Shown here piece after piece: positions 1 through 13,453 of a DNA stretch of 64,000 nucleotides. The position numbers were made by a program, and so were the translations under genes. The notes beneath the pieces are model-generated. The model saw nothing but the letters and a program-made list of their open reading frames with translations. It searched no databases and was not told the origin of the DNA. This DNA comes from Siniperca chuatsi. Lineage: Eukaryota > Chordata > Actinopteri > Centrarchiformes > Sinipercidae. The stretch's first letter is position 1, and each line of letters starts with the position of its first letter. The stretch lies in NCBI RefSeq assembly GCF_020085105.1, contig NC_058055.1:14447822-14511821 (forward strand). Reading direction: 5' to 3'.

Positions 1-3000
1 CCCTCTCTGTCACTCACAAAGCTCCCAAAACATCCTCAAAACAAGAAATGTCTTTCTTTACCTTTACTTAAGCTCCCAGTGTTCCTTGTGTGTGCGTAAC
101 AGTTAATTCCCCGTGGTGGTTAAAACACAGTCAGCGTGTGTCCTCTCCGGGAGCAAACAGGGGAATCCTTGCATCAGTGAGACGTCTTAACGGACTCCAG
201 CCCAGCGTTGGACTCTTTACGCACACATACACACATTACAGCACATACTCAACACATGCTGCCTCTTGCACTACGAGACCAGACTGAAGGCTGAGGAGAG
301 GGTGTGTGTGTGCGCTGCCTGAGTCTGAGCCCGCCCTCTTTTTCTCTGGTTCTCCCCTTCTCTCCCATATGCACTCACCCTGCCCTCCTTCTTTTTCTCT
401 CTCTCTCTCATCTCCACTCCCTCTCTCTCCAATTTCACCTCCCCCGGCTTGCCAATTGACTGCCAGCATGTGTGCTGGGTCTGTGCCTCTAAGCCTTTAG
501 ATGTCCCAGTCCTCTTTTTAATTGCTGGCTCTCTGGCCTCAAGTTCTGTGTCATCTTAAAATGAGTAACTTGTAAGATTTAATGCACCAGAATAGAGATG
601 TAGTTTGAGGATAAAGGTGAGAAAGGTGCCCAGTGAGGTGCAGTGGAGTACAAGAAGAATCCATCTCATCCCTTGGAAACGTTCCATGAGAGCAGCTGTA
701 GCTCGTGTTGTGCTGCTGCTTCATTCTTGTTTTTTTCCCACTCATTTTTCCTTTACTATCTTCTAACCCACCAGGCTTTTTGTTACGGAGGCATCGAATA
801 AAAAAATTAACGCACAACTGATAGTTTTTGCTATTTTTGAATATTTTCCACCATGTTTTGAAAGTATCAAGACATCACCGCCTGTAGGCTTGAAACACAG
901 CTCTGAGTGTGTAGCCTGCTCCTTCACTGACAGCAGTTGTAGTCAGCTTGGATTCACAACAATTACAATGTATTGCAACAGTGACCCAGTTTTATGGCAA
1001 AAAAATATCAAGATGTCCATAGAAACTATACTCAAACCACTCCTGCAGCATAATCCACTACTCCTCTGTCCATTCCTATGCTTACAAAATATGGGTAAAT
1101 TCACAGCTTCATATTGTCACTAGTGTGGTTAGCTATTTGCCTTTGTCATCAACATAAGAAAACATAGGTGTATGTGACAAAAGTAAATACAAACAGAATC
1201 AAGTTTGACACAGTTTGTAAGTGTCTTTGTACCAAGACTAGGACAATCATGTTACGGTGAAATGTGTTAAACAATATATTTATGTTTGGTAGAAATTAAG
1301 TGGTTTCAGTCATGAGAATAGTCCATTTTGCTATCCAGGATTAACTTTTGAGACTTTGCTCACCATGTTTTGGTAAGTATTTTCCTTTGTGGTACTGGTG
1401 GAAACTCATTATAACACACACACACACAAACATGTGTTGTAGAGTAAAATGTACACTATGTAGTTTAATTTAAGTTCACACAAGAGTGTAAAGGGTCTTG
1501 TATAGCTTAAATCCAAAGGCAGGAAGTGTGGAGAAATTCTTATTTGGGCTATACTCAACCAAAAAACAGTCTCAGCACTCCAGAAAATGTTAGGATCCAG
1601 GAAATGAAGAAATATCCTTCTAGCATTTTTCTAAAGAAACTTGTTGATGTGTCAGTTGAAGAGGTTTTACAACATGACTCAGTGGTGAGTTTCACCCAAA
1701 TGTATTAAAATCTTCCATCTCAAAATATGAAAAAACTACATTAGTGTACATACTCCAACAATAAATTACTTTATTTTTCTCTCTGGAGATAACTTGTTCT
1801 GTATCCTCTGACAAAACAATGCTCAGATTTCTAAGGATCATCAAATCATTTACCAAAATGTTTGGCTTGAGGACAAGGGATTTTATGAGAAAAACAGGGA
1901 CGATTACATAATAGGCTGATGACTTCCCATTATCTCTGTCTGCTGCACTGTGAAGCTCCTGAAATAACTGGCGTTTGGAAGCATTTAACATTTATAGAGG
2001 CAAACATGTCGGGACAAAGGGCAGGGAAGGTAACAGATATACCCAACAAAAGGACTTGACACAGCCTCCACAGGGGAGAGAGAGGAGACAGTCACAAACA
2101 CAAAGTCGCTAACATAAGTGCACACTGGTGCACGCACAACACACACACATTCACAACCTTTTACCCCCAGGCACATGATGGCATTTCAGCACCTAACTCA
2201 GACAACACCACTGTAGCGCTTCTTGCCTATTACAATTCTTTTGTGTAAAGCGTGTGTGTATGTGCACATATGCTGTCTGTCTGACTGTCTCCTAGCACCT
2301 GTCTACTCATCAGACCTCATTCTCTTCCCAGTCTATCCCCTTCCTTTCTGTCTCCCTGTTTGTTTCTTTCTGTGTTATCTAACAAATTAGCTGGAGAAGG
2401 TCGTGTCCTGCTAGGAGCTGGCTGAAACAGGAAATAACTGATTCAGAAGGATGAACAGCGACTTAGACAACTAGTTTCCACACTCCTACCCAAACATAGC
2501 GTTATTGGGCTGTAATGCAATTATCCAGAGTGGGGAGGAATTGGTTAGTGGTTTAAGGACAACTCAGAGCAATGGCTGTGATGGCATGCTGGCACAAACA
2601 GAATACAGAGGAGGTAATGATAACCACAGCAGGTGGAGGATGTTATGTAAGCAGAGAGGAGGGCTGGAGAAACATCAGTAGTTTTTGTTTTCTTGTTTTG
2701 CTCTCATCATTTGGCATTTTGTAATGTGAACATTCTCATTGTTTGTTCTCAGCTGTACAGCCCGCAGTCAGGACAGCGATGAGTAAATGAATATCAAAGG
2801 CCATTCACTAGTCGCCTTTTCTGTTGAATAAACAGACTATTTGGCAGTAGCGCTGTGAAATGTAGCCGGCTTTGCTCTCCTGTCTTGCTGCACACCTGAG
2901 CTGGCCTTTCAATCCTTATCAGACGTTATCACGGTGTGTATGCGTGGGTGGGGGTGGCAATTTCAGTTAAGAGCTGAAGGGATGAGACTGGTTTCCCATT

Positions 3001-5189
3001 TCATGCCTCCTGCCATCTCTCTTGCTAAACATATCATATTGAAATTCATGAACATACTGTATTGGAAAATGGACAAAAGAGATATGCACATATACATAGT
3101 CAGGATGCCCGTTCCCCCACCCAACCACCCACCTTGCCAGATTTGATAAAATCATTATCACCAGCCATGCGAGTGCAACTAATGAATTATGTATGTAATG
3201 CTGGGCCACAATAGTACATCCCTTCTGGCCTGCTACCTTTCTCTTAGAGTCACAGTAGCTACCGGTTGCTAGTTCCACTGCTTAGGGTCATATCAGCTAA
3301 TCCCTGTCTAGCGCTATTACAATTTCCATTAGCATGGGACACCACTATATATGCATGTGCACAGTGGTATACACACAAAAGCATGCTGAATGCACACATA
3401 CAGACACACAGGCACGCTCCAGACAGAAAAAATAAATTGGACAGGTGTATAGAAAGACACAACTGCAATCATTAATAATGACAACAGATGTGACTTACAG
3501 ATGTGACTGACAGACCCTCAAACTGGAGAATAAGCGGGCATCAGGTGTTAGACTGCATCCCTTCATGATCAACACAAAGAAACAATGACATGCATCAGAT
3601 TTAACACTGTGATGGACAGCTTGGGTTTGACGCCATAGGTGAGACGTCAATTATTTCAGTCGTCAAGTGTAACAGATCAGATGGACCCAGCCTCCTCTAT
3701 GGCCCATCACCCTCACCTACACATTCACATACAGACAGAAAAACAATAATACATGCACACAGGGTTGTAGTACTCAAGCCCATGCCTAGTCTTCACTTTG
3801 CAGTGTCAACGGCTTTGTCTAAGCCAATATTAGATGTTCACTTAAATTTTTTTAGTCATGTGTCAAAAAAGACTACAGGTATATAGTGTTGGATGTGATG
3901 CACATAAAACTGCACAGTTATATTTCAGAGGAGGCCAGTGAATTATTCTGGTTCACTGCTTACCTGCTGACAGTATAATGCCTCCTAATGGCTCCTAGGA
4001 GAAGATGGTCAAAAAATGAGCAAGTCAACAGTCAAGTTTATGTTATTATTTGCTAATGAGCCTGTATATTCTTGTCCTTAGACTACAAGGTCATACAGCA
4101 CACATCTGTGCAACATTAGCCCAAAGCTATGTCTAATTAATATTCATGTCGGGGGAGGTTAGCTCATTACCTGCGGTTATCAAACAGGAACATTGTATAC
4201 TGCACTGTTTACTTTAGTCATTCTTACATTGCTGTTACTGAAACACTGCTACACTGCTGTGGTTTAATATGCTCTTACAGTACAGAGAAACATGACCTTC
4301 AGCCCCCCCGCATGTTGTCTCAGAGGAAACCGATCTGAGTTGGTCATTTACATCATAAATGCATCTGATTCTGAGCCTTGCTGTCTGATCACCACAGATT
4401 ATACATTGTCACAGAGAAGTGAAATCAGATGGGCACAGTGCAGAGATCTGAGAGTGTCTGAGCCTTGCTATTAGAGAGGAAGTGACTGATCTAGTATTGA
4501 CAAGGTACAGATAATGCATAAGTAATTATACAAAGCTGTCTTACAAATGTATGTTTTGAATTTGTCAGAAGTTTAAAAAGTCTGTGACATTTTCATTCAA
4601 ATGAATGAGCATTTTGCCAACAGATGGAAATCATCCATCAACCATGTACCATTTAAATAGCATCACCTGTGATAGACACCATTTCTGAGCTGCTAAGACT
4701 TACACAAACTCTGTTTACACTGTTTAACACTGGGCCAGTGGGTGTTTTTCACAAGATAAGACAATAGGCCTGAATGACAAATGTTTTATTTTTTCTCTTA
4801 AAGGCCATGCACACCCACACAAGTGGGTCAATAATTCTGGCTGATTAGACCTCTGCTCAGGTTTAAGGTGAACAGAGCTATGCTGAGAATGACAAGAGCT
4901 CACTTGACTCAATGTAGGCTACTGATAAGAATGATAAAGGTGTAATTTACCCCGCCCTAACAGGTGCAAGAAAGCTAAGAGGAGCGTCATGGAGATGCCT
5001 ATCAAACATGGACTCCACATGTGCACACAGCCCAGAGAAGAGGTCTAATCAGGCAATATAATTAAAACCACCTGTGTGGGTTTACCCTGGGTAAGCAGGG
5101 CCTTTAAATTTGAAAATAAAACCCTACATATGAAACGTTCATGAACCATTAACCCAATGAATATCTAATTTCCACGCACAAACAAGTTA
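1..5189. other. Intergenic or intronic DNA with no supported gene
   Basis: I see no exon with conserved protein content here. The open frames are short and overlap CA- or CT-rich tracts. The stretch has scattered short CA repeats (about 1,415-1,430 and 2,130-2,150) and AT-rich blocks. In the human genome I recall TIAM1 on this side of SOD1, so this could be far upstream sequence or an intron of a large gene, but nothing here proves it. Confidence 0.5.
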
Positions 5190-5535
5190 AAGGTTAAAAG
5201 TTCAACATTTTGGGAGATATGCTTATTCGCTTTAGTGTTCGATCCTTGTTAGAACACTGATACCACTCATGTACACTAAATATGAAGCTACAGCCAGCAG
5301 CCAGCTAGCTTAGCTTAGCACAAGGACTAAAAACAGGGGGAAACAGCTAGCCTGGCTCTGTCCAACGGTAACAAAATCCATCTACCAGCAGCTCTAAAGG
5401 TCACTAATTAACACATTGTATCTTGTTTGTTTTATCCATACAAAAACGACAAATCGCTGTTTTTGGGGATTATGTACCAGATTTCTTGCCTCTGAGCAGT
5501 TGCCAGGCAACCAGTTACCAAGAAATATTCCGACA
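5190..5535. repeat. Interspersed repeat, common teleost non-autonomous family
   Basis: The block runs from 'ttcaacattttgggagata' through 'ccagctagcttagcttagca', 'aaacagggggaaacagctag' and 'cctggctctgtccaa' to a 'gagcagttgccaggcaacca' end. I recognise this order of words as an abundant interspersed repeat of percomorph genomes. It is non-coding. The class (DNA transposon derivative or SINE-like) cannot be settled from one copy. Confidence 0.6.
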
Positions 5536-7507
5536 AATAACCCCCCCTCCATAAGATCAAATCTGTGTGTACCAATATTTCAAGAATGAATTAATGCATT
5601 GCTAACTATTTTACATTCTGGAAACAGTTTGATAATCAATTCCAGACAAACATACACATACAAACACATGGCATCAATGTCCTGTCTTGGTGTGAATGAC
5701 TCATTATGTAAATCCCCCATTCCCTAAGTAAATTAATGGTCTGTATTACAGTCAGCTACACTTATCCCTAAACCTGATGGACTGATGCTCACACAGCTAC
5801 TTCAAGCCAAACTAATAAGGCACTCACTGAAACACATAAGTAGGCAAACACATTAACAACAATGTTCAGCCAATAATCAGATAACACACTGAAGTTGCAC
5901 TCGGTCCCTCACACACAAAACAAACACTAGAAATTCTTCCCCTGGAGACACTACACAGTTAATACTACACCAAACCAATGTACAGTATATATCTTTTTCT
6001 AACTTATGCTGAGTTAAACAGAAAGATGAATAAGCCAAGAAGCAGCGCCGCAGTCAGCACTACCTTATTTTAGGATCAGCTGGTTTTAAGATAGTGTCCA
6101 ATGTGGGTTGAGGTTAAGACCAAAATAGGCAATAAACAATGCACATGTATTTCCAAAGGCAAAAATAATAATACTAAAGCATCTCACAAGAGTCAGCAGA
6201 GATGTGAATCTATCTGTAGGGGTTTTGTACAAAACCCTTCAATAACCAACTAGCCGAGGATTTTGATTTTAATTACTGTAGAGAAGTATTGTATCCACAT
6301 GGTAATCTCTTAAAATGTTTGTAGTTCTGGGAAGAAAATAATTATATGTAGCAAAGGTGAAGACAAAATATGTCTTTAAAATTGTTAAGGCTGGATAAAC
6401 ATTAGCATGCAACCCTGCTGAGAGTAATATACACACCCAATTTCAACAAGAGAATGGGCTGACAAAGAGTCATCAGTTGGCACTCAGCATGTTTGGCCAG
6501 CATAACCAGCATCACAGAAAATCAGATATAATCCACAAGAAAAAGTATCAGATATAAAGACTTATCTATCTTCCATACATGTTGGTAACGTCCAGATCAG
6601 TGGAGTAAATGTACTGCACCAATCATAATCCCCATCAATGTAAATAGGGAGCAGCATTAATTAAGTGCTGCATCCCAGATGATTATCTGGGATACAAGCA
6701 CATGGGAGGGTTGGGAACAGTACATGTCTCTTATGTTTTTATGCAGCTCTTACCATTTGTATAGAAATTAACAAGGAATGGCAGCAAAGGAATAAAATGT
6801 GCGTGTTTGTGTAAGTGGAGGACCGCGTAGGATGTGAGGGAGTTGTCTGAGGGAGGAAGACTGAAAGACAGATTAGGCTGTAGCAGTGCTCAGACGGCTG
6901 CACACACACCACACAACATCTTGACCTTGTCGCAAACTGCACAACCCATTTCATTACTCACACAGCCCAGTAACCTGGCCTTTCCGGAGACACAAAAGCA
7001 CACACACAGACACCATTCTACTCTTTCGTTATTAAAGCACGCTCAATCCCTTACAAGGCTGCAGCCACACACATCAAAAGATTTCACTGCTCATCAGAGA
7101 CTCTTAGACAACGATGAAAATGGATTCTGACATGGCATCCTGGAAAAAACGCTGGCCTTAAGCTCTGATATCATGCGTAAGAAGTCAAATCTAAAGACAC
7201 CAAGTCTTGGCTCTGCAGCAATAATGGAAATTTGTTTTTCTGGGATACAGTAGTACAAATACAGATTACTAGTCACACACTATGGAAGTTCCACTATCAT
7301 TTCCATATTTCCATACAATGAAAATATGAAATTCTGACATGAACTTTCTGTTCATACTAGACACAAGTTTCTTTAATTTTATTACCTGAAAAGATACTAA
7401 TTTCCCACATTCCAGCTCAATAAATGCATTTAAATATCTGTTTTGAGTGGTGAATTATGCATCACTGTATACCTTAAGTTACATTAAAAAGAAGTTAACA
7501 CTAACAT
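5536..7507. other. Intergenic DNA, no gene seen
   Basis: AT-rich sequence without recognisable coding exons, RNA genes or clear repeats. Short open frames near 6,740-7,130 have low-complexity CA-derived composition and no family resemblance. Confidence 0.5.
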
Positions 7508-10080
7508 AGCATGGCACAACTCCAGACTCAACACCCGAGTGCACTCATATTAATCTCAGGTGACTTCAACCATGTCAGTGTTTCAACAACACTGACTAAT
7601 TGGGACACTGCAGGAATGTTTTGAGGTGACAAACTGGGATGTACTCTGTGAGCCTCATGGAGAAGACACTGGCGGGCTCACTGAGTGCATCACTGGCTAC
7701 ATTAACTTCTGTGTGAACTGCAATGTCCCAACTAAGATGGTCCATTGTTATCCAAATAACAAACCGTGGGTAACAAATGAAATCAAAGACATCCTGAATG
7801 CCAAGAGGAGGGCCTTTACTGATGGTAATAGGGAGGAGGTGAGGGCAATCCAGGCTGACCTGAAGGTGAAGATCAGGGAGGCCAAGGCGAAGTACAGGAG
7901 GAAGCTGGAGCAGAAACTCCAGCAGAACAACATGAGAGAGGTCTGGAGCGGCATGAAGAGCATCACTGGCTTCAGACCGACTGGCAGCAGTTGAAGGCAG
8001 CTTGGACAAGGCCAACGAACTTAATCTGTTCTTTAACAGATTCGACACACCGGCTCCTGCTCATCCCCCCTCTAACTTAGCTGCTGTCTGCCCTCAGACT
8101 CCTCTGAGTCCACTGCTCCCCCCTCCTCCATCTTCCTGGGAGAGTCCTACTCCTCCCTCAACTGGCTCTCAGGCTAACGGCCCTCTTCAGACTGATGTCT
8201 CCCCCCCTCCCCCGCCTGTAACCTCTGCTGTGTGCCTGACTACTGACCAGGTGAGAGGACAGCTAATGAAACTCCACTCAAACAAGCCCCAGGGTGCTAA
8301 AAACCTGTGCCCCCCAGCTATGTGGAGTCCTTCAACATGTCTTCAACCTAAGCCTGAGTCTTCTAAGGGTCCCTGTTCTGTGGAAGACATCTTGCCTTGT
8401 GCCTGTGCCAAAGACGCCATGTCCCAGTGGCTCCAAGGACTACAGACCGGTGGCACTGACCTCCCACATAATGAAGACCCTGGAGAGACTGGTGCTGGAA
8501 CAGCTGCCACCCATGGTCAGACCCCTCCTGGACCCCCTTCAGTTCGCCTACCAGCCCCGGCTGGGAGTTGAGGATGCCATCATCTTCCTGCTGAACCGCA
8601 TCCACACCCACCTAGACAAGCCGGCAAGCATGGTGAGGATCCTGTTTTTTGACTTCTCCAGTGCTTTCAACACCATCCAGCCAGCCCTGTTGGGTGAGAA
8701 GCTGGCAGCGATGCAGGTGGATGCCCCCCTTGTGTCCTGGATTGTTGACTACCTGACTGGCAGACCACAGCATATGCGTCTGCAGCACTGTGTGTCGGAC
8801 AGCATGGTCAGCAACACTGGGGCCCCTCAGGGGACTGTCCTCTCTCCCTTCCTCTTCACCATCTACACCACAGACTTCAGCCACCACACAGAGTCCTGCC
8901 ACCCTCACAACTTTTCTGATGACTCTGCTGTGGTGGGAAGTATCAGCGGTGGTGATGAGACTGAGTACAGGGCTGTGGTGGGAAACTTTGTCTCATGGTG
9001 TGAGCAGAACCATCTGCAGCTCAATGCGACAAAGTCTAAGGACCTGGTTGTAGACCTACGAAGAGCCAAGGCACCAGTGACCCCGGTTTCCATCCAGGGT
9101 GTCAGTGTGGACATTGTAGAGGATTACAAGTACACATGGACAATAAACTGCACAGGGCTAAGTACACTCAAGCTCTTTACAGGAAGGGCCAGAGCCACCT
9201 CTATTTTCTGAGGAGGCTGAGGTCCCTCAACATCTGCCGGACAATGCTGAGGATGTTTTATGAGTCTGTGGTGGCCAGTGCTATCCTGTATGCTGTTGCA
9301 TGCTGGGGCAGCAGGTTGAGGGTAGCGGACGCTAACAGACTCAACAAACTGATCCGTAAGGCCAGTGACATTGTGGGGGTGGAGCTGGACTCTCTGGCGG
9401 TGGTGTCAGAGAAGAGGATGCTGGCCAAACTACATGCCATCTTGGACAGTGTCTCCCACCCACTCCATGACGTGCTGGTCAAACAAAGGAGTACCTTCAG
9501 CGGAAGACTCATCCCCCAAAAAGCACCACAGAGTGCCACAGGAAGTCATTCCTGCCTGTGGCCATCAAACTCTTTAACTCCTCCCTCTAAGTGTCAGTCT
9601 ATTGACCCTAAGTCATTCAACTGGACATTGATCACTAACATCACTGCAATACTTGACATAATTGTGCAATATTCTGTGTTAATACTGCTGTGCAATATGC
9701 TCTTTTCAGTTTAAAATTCCCTATTTATTGATATTTATTCATACTTCAATTACTGCTGTGCAATATCCACCGTCTCATTATAATCTTAATAAGCTACACT
9801 TAACTTGACAGATCATGTACTATTACTTACTCCTTGTATTATTACATTGTATTATTATACCGTATTATTATCATCAACCTGTAAACCCACTTTGTTCTTT
9901 ACACTTATTTAAATTTTATACTTATACCCACTTGGTATTTAATTTATCTGACCTGTATTATAGTGAATTATATTTTTTGCTTAGTACTTCTATTCCCGTG
10001 TGCACTGATGTGATAGTGAGCTGCTGTAACAAAGAGTTTCCCCTCAGAGATCAATAAAGTATTTCTGATTCTGATTCTGA
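7508..10080 (+). mobile_element. L2/CR1-clade non-LTR retrotransposon, 5'-truncated, copy 1
   Basis: This is a degenerate LINE read on the plus strand. The first part (about 7,508-7,580) encodes the end of an apurinic endonuclease domain ('LISGDFNHVS'), followed by an apparent internal deletion that joins it to the linker. Reverse transcriptase follows at about 8,300-9,150. The 3' region (9,720-10,080) is AT-rich and ends in 'gatcaataaagtatttctga' plus 'ttctga' repeats, the tail style of fish L2 elements. Frameshifts and stops break the ORF. The 5' end is missing, as expected from incomplete target-primed reverse transcription. The clade (L2 versus a close CR1-group relative) is inferred from motif style. 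Confidence 0.85.
7622..9600 (+). pseudogene. Broken LINE ORF2: linker, reverse transcriptase and C-terminal domain
   Basis: The reading frame is scattered over several pieces. About 7,626-7,994 encodes a basic linker ('KVKIREAKAKYRRKLEQK'). About 8,294-9,140 encodes the reverse transcriptase, with 'FFDFSSAFNTI' (motif A), 'GAPQGTVLSPFLFTIY' (motif B) and 'FSDDSAVV' in the place of the catalytic YADD-type motif C. About 9,136-9,600 encodes the C-terminal region ('LYFLRRLRSLNICR', 'ILYAVACWGSRLRV'). At least three frame changes separate these parts and sequence is missing after 'VEDYKY' (about 9,120-9,140). The product cannot be made intact, so this is not a host gene. Confidence 0.85.
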
Positions 10081-10186
10081 TAATTATAAGTAAATAAGAT
10101 TTGCTCTATTTCAGTGATGATTTGACTGACTGAACAGGGATTTATCCCAGCAACAGAGCTTACATTAAGTTGTTGAGACATTTGAC

Positions 10187-10470
10187 TCATCCTCTGGGGA
10201 CCATGAACATCTATACTAAATTTCATGGAAATCCATCCCATAGGTGTAGAGATATTTCATTCTGGACCAAAGTGGTGGACCGATCCGACCGACCGACATC
10301 GCCTTACATAGAGCCATGCCACAAGTGCTATGTTTAATAATGGGGTGTTGTGTTGATGTATTTTAATTTAATTCTAAGTCAACTTAAATGTATATAAACA
10401 GATTTCTAAACACACTATTGCCATGAAATTTGGTACAGGGCACCACTGTGCCTAAGTACAGCCTCACAAA
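10187..10470. repeat. Degraded interspersed repeat, same family as 16,949-17,490
   Basis: The block contains 'aaatttcatggaaatccatc', 'gagatatttcattctggacc' and 'aaagtggtggaccgatccgac', then 'gcaccactgtgcctaagtac' with 'agcctcaca'. The same words in the same order occur in the copy at 16.95-17.49 kb and in a family I know as abundant in percomorphs. The two halves are separated by unrelated AT-rich DNA, so this copy is decayed. It begins just after the LINE tail. Confidence 0.5.
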
Positions 10471-13209
10471 CACACAAACATATTCTCATGCACTTCCTGC
10501 TCATTTAAGAAATCTTCGTATATGGGTTGTTTCCAGGTCATGCAGCAGAGACAGAATTAGACCTTTTCTTGTCAGCCAGTTGTGCTTGTCTCATTACATC
10601 ATTCACTGTCTGTAACACACAGCCATCTCAAATTTACGTCATCTAACCCCATTCAGTAGCTCTCGGGTTTCCACATACAGAACTAGACACAGTAAAAGAT
10701 AGTATTAAAGGCATAAATGATCTTTGGGAATCATGTTAAAATGAAGCTCAGCTAGTTTAAAAACTCACATTTTTTAAATATTTTCAAACGTGGGACAATG
10801 TTGTAATAATATGAATCTTATTTCACACTGTGTGACATCTACTGTGATAAACAATGGATTCTATGACAAAAAAAACATTATTAAATACTTTTCTTTGTTG
10901 AGCGTTTTGTCATCAGTTTACATTTTTTTTAAAACACCTACGTAACACAAAGCTAACAGTTTCTTCCCATAAGAATATAAAACAGCAGCATCTTGGTATT
11001 GAATGCGTCAGACGGCGCTGTAACATCACAGCTTTTTAGAGTTTCAGCCACTTCAGCTGAAAGTTGACAGCGCCAGCAAAAAAGGGAGGGAAGGAGGAGA
11101 GAATGGGAGATGAGGTTAAGAGGTTGAGTTTGGGAAAAGGAGGGGAGGAGAGGGAAGAAGGGATTAAAGCATCAGAAGGTATAGTGCTCCTCTGAAAGAT
11201 GACAGGCTGATGGCTACTCCCACAGGACTGACTGGAAGAGTAATCCCCGCAAATGGAAGAGTTTAACAGTTACCACCCACTGAGAGAGGTGCACAGACAG
11301 AGACGATACGCATTCTCGAGCATACACACAAACACACACAGGTGCATTTACACAAACATCCACATGCGGGTACACAACATACAAACCAGGAATGATATAT
11401 AGAGCATACATACACACAAACACGAGTGCTAGTAATTACAGTTACTTGTGCACAAATATAGCCCAAAAATATTAGACACGTGTACATGCTTGCACATCAC
11501 ATATTGTACATACGCACAAACATTTTGTTAGTGAACTATGCAAAAATATTACTACAGATGAAAATACCAAACATAAAATGAATGAGTTAATAACTTTGTG
11601 CAGCAAAATAATCCTTGAGAATAAAAGAACATGTCTGTGTTCTACACTAAAATGCAAAAAATGTCCAAATCTACACAAACACATACTGCATGGTAAAATC
11701 CTTCATACTACAGAAGTGCAGTGGGTGAGGACACCTGACACCCCACTGCACCCTCCAACTCTGAAGCTTTCTGTGTACATCAGCAAAACCAAGGACCGTT
11801 GTGTGTTGCTGTTCTCCCATGTCTGTGGCAGATTTGGACTGGTGTGACCCTGCTAACACATCAGTGCTTTGGTAGGTTTATGCTGTGTTAGCTGGCAAGC
11901 TCAAATAATTAGAAGCACAAACAGCCAGAAAGAGGCAGACAACAGGAGGCAGAGAAGGATGGGATTTTGGTTGGGGCTGTGAGATGCTGCCAAGCTAGTG
12001 AATGATTTTAGTTCAGTGAAACCCACAAAACCTCAGGACAACCCATACTTCATCTGGCCATTTGACATTAGAGCTAAACAGACAAGACAATTATGACTAA
12101 AATAGGGCAATAAGGTGAATGAGGTAAATTATCAGTATTGTTTGCATTTGTCAAATTAGCTTTTCCTGTAATTACTATGGCATTGAACAGCCCATCTGGT
12201 ATTGAATTAGTGGATTAGTTAATTGATTTTCAATTAGTGGATTTAAATGGAGAACACTGGTCATTTGTCTCAATTATGCACAATCAACAAACTGTTTGTT
12301 CCTCTTTAGACAATGGTACATATAACATCCAGATAGGTTTCCTGAATGAGTGACAAACTGCCCTCCTGATGACCTCTTCCTTTATTGTTGTTTGACTGAT
12401 TGTTTCAATTAAAGATGTGAGCCAAAAACAAAGCATGAAACTGGCTTCATGGTCACAGTTAATGAGCAGCTTTCCTGGTAAAGGGCAACAATATGTGATA
12501 GAAGGTTCAAGACTAAATAAAAACTACGCACAAGCACAAGTGACCTCTCTAACCATAGGTTTAAGTTCAACCTTTACCCTAATATTTTCCTAATTTCAAT
12601 CTTAAACCAAGACCTGCCAACAAACTAGGTAGATTTTCCTCATTTTAAGGAAAACTTTGGGATGTACAACACACACACGCTCAATTTCATCATCACTCTC
12701 CTACTATGTGTGTGGGTGTACAGCAATGCGGTGAGCTAAACACACTTCCAATAAAGCTTGAAGTCAGAGGAATGACTGAAGTTTTTACTGGAAACAACTG
12801 TGAAAACAGTATTGGAAGACAACTTTAATGATAGAGATTACAAATCAGAAAATGATGAGATTCCATAAACAAGAGTTAGACCAAAGGTGTTGTAAAAAAT
12901 GAATTACTACAGTAACAAAGAAACTGGATCCACAAAGTATAGACTAGCTCAGTCAAATTAGCTGCATTGCTCCTCATGCCAGGATCACAGGTAAAAGATC
13001 AACATTAAGGCCCCATAGACAGTACAGCACAGTAATTAATCTATTAAATTTACACAGTCCACAAGAGTAAAGGTAAAAAGAGTAAAATATATAGCTTAAC
13101 AGTTAGCCCAACAGTAATTCAACAGCTATTTAGAATGTTGCATCAGCAAGTAGTTAGTAACTGCTAGTAACTAACTGCTGCTAACTGTAGCTGCCATTAG
13201 CTATTTAGC
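10471..13209. other. Intergenic DNA, no gene seen
   Basis: AT-rich non-coding DNA. A GA-rich patch lies at about 11,080-11,165 and CA-rich tracts at about 11,320-11,420 and 12,665-12,680. I see no conserved coding exon on either strand. Confidence 0.5.
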
Positions 13210-13453
13210 TAAGGTAGCCAGTTACCGGTCCTATTGCTCGCTGACCGGGGATTGTTGGTGTTTACACCGCTAACACAGAAGCTATAGACCACCGGGAGGA
13301 GGAGGTTTTCAGGCCTGGGGCAGGGGGGGACCCTGTGGGGAATGCTGGCGGGGAGCGGGCAAGGGAACCGGGCTTAGCAGCCTCCCAGTGAACACGGCCG
13401 GACCGGGACCAAACACAGCATCCGAAACAGACAGAGGCCAGTTTGGCGACAGG
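13210..13453. other. GC-rich block on the left side of LINE copy 2
   Basis: This stretch is strikingly GC- and CpG-rich ('ccgggaggaggagg', 'ggcggggagcgggcaaggga', 'cggccggaccgggacc') against AT-rich surroundings. A similar GC-rich block continues at 14,385-14,640, immediately beyond LINE copy 2. The two may be halves of one older unit split by the LINE. No protein family is recognised. Confidence 0.4.

Noticed and set aside
8002-8571. 189-codon Pro-rich frame as a host gene
   Set aside because: It is a frame-shifted part of the LINE ORF2 linker/RT region.
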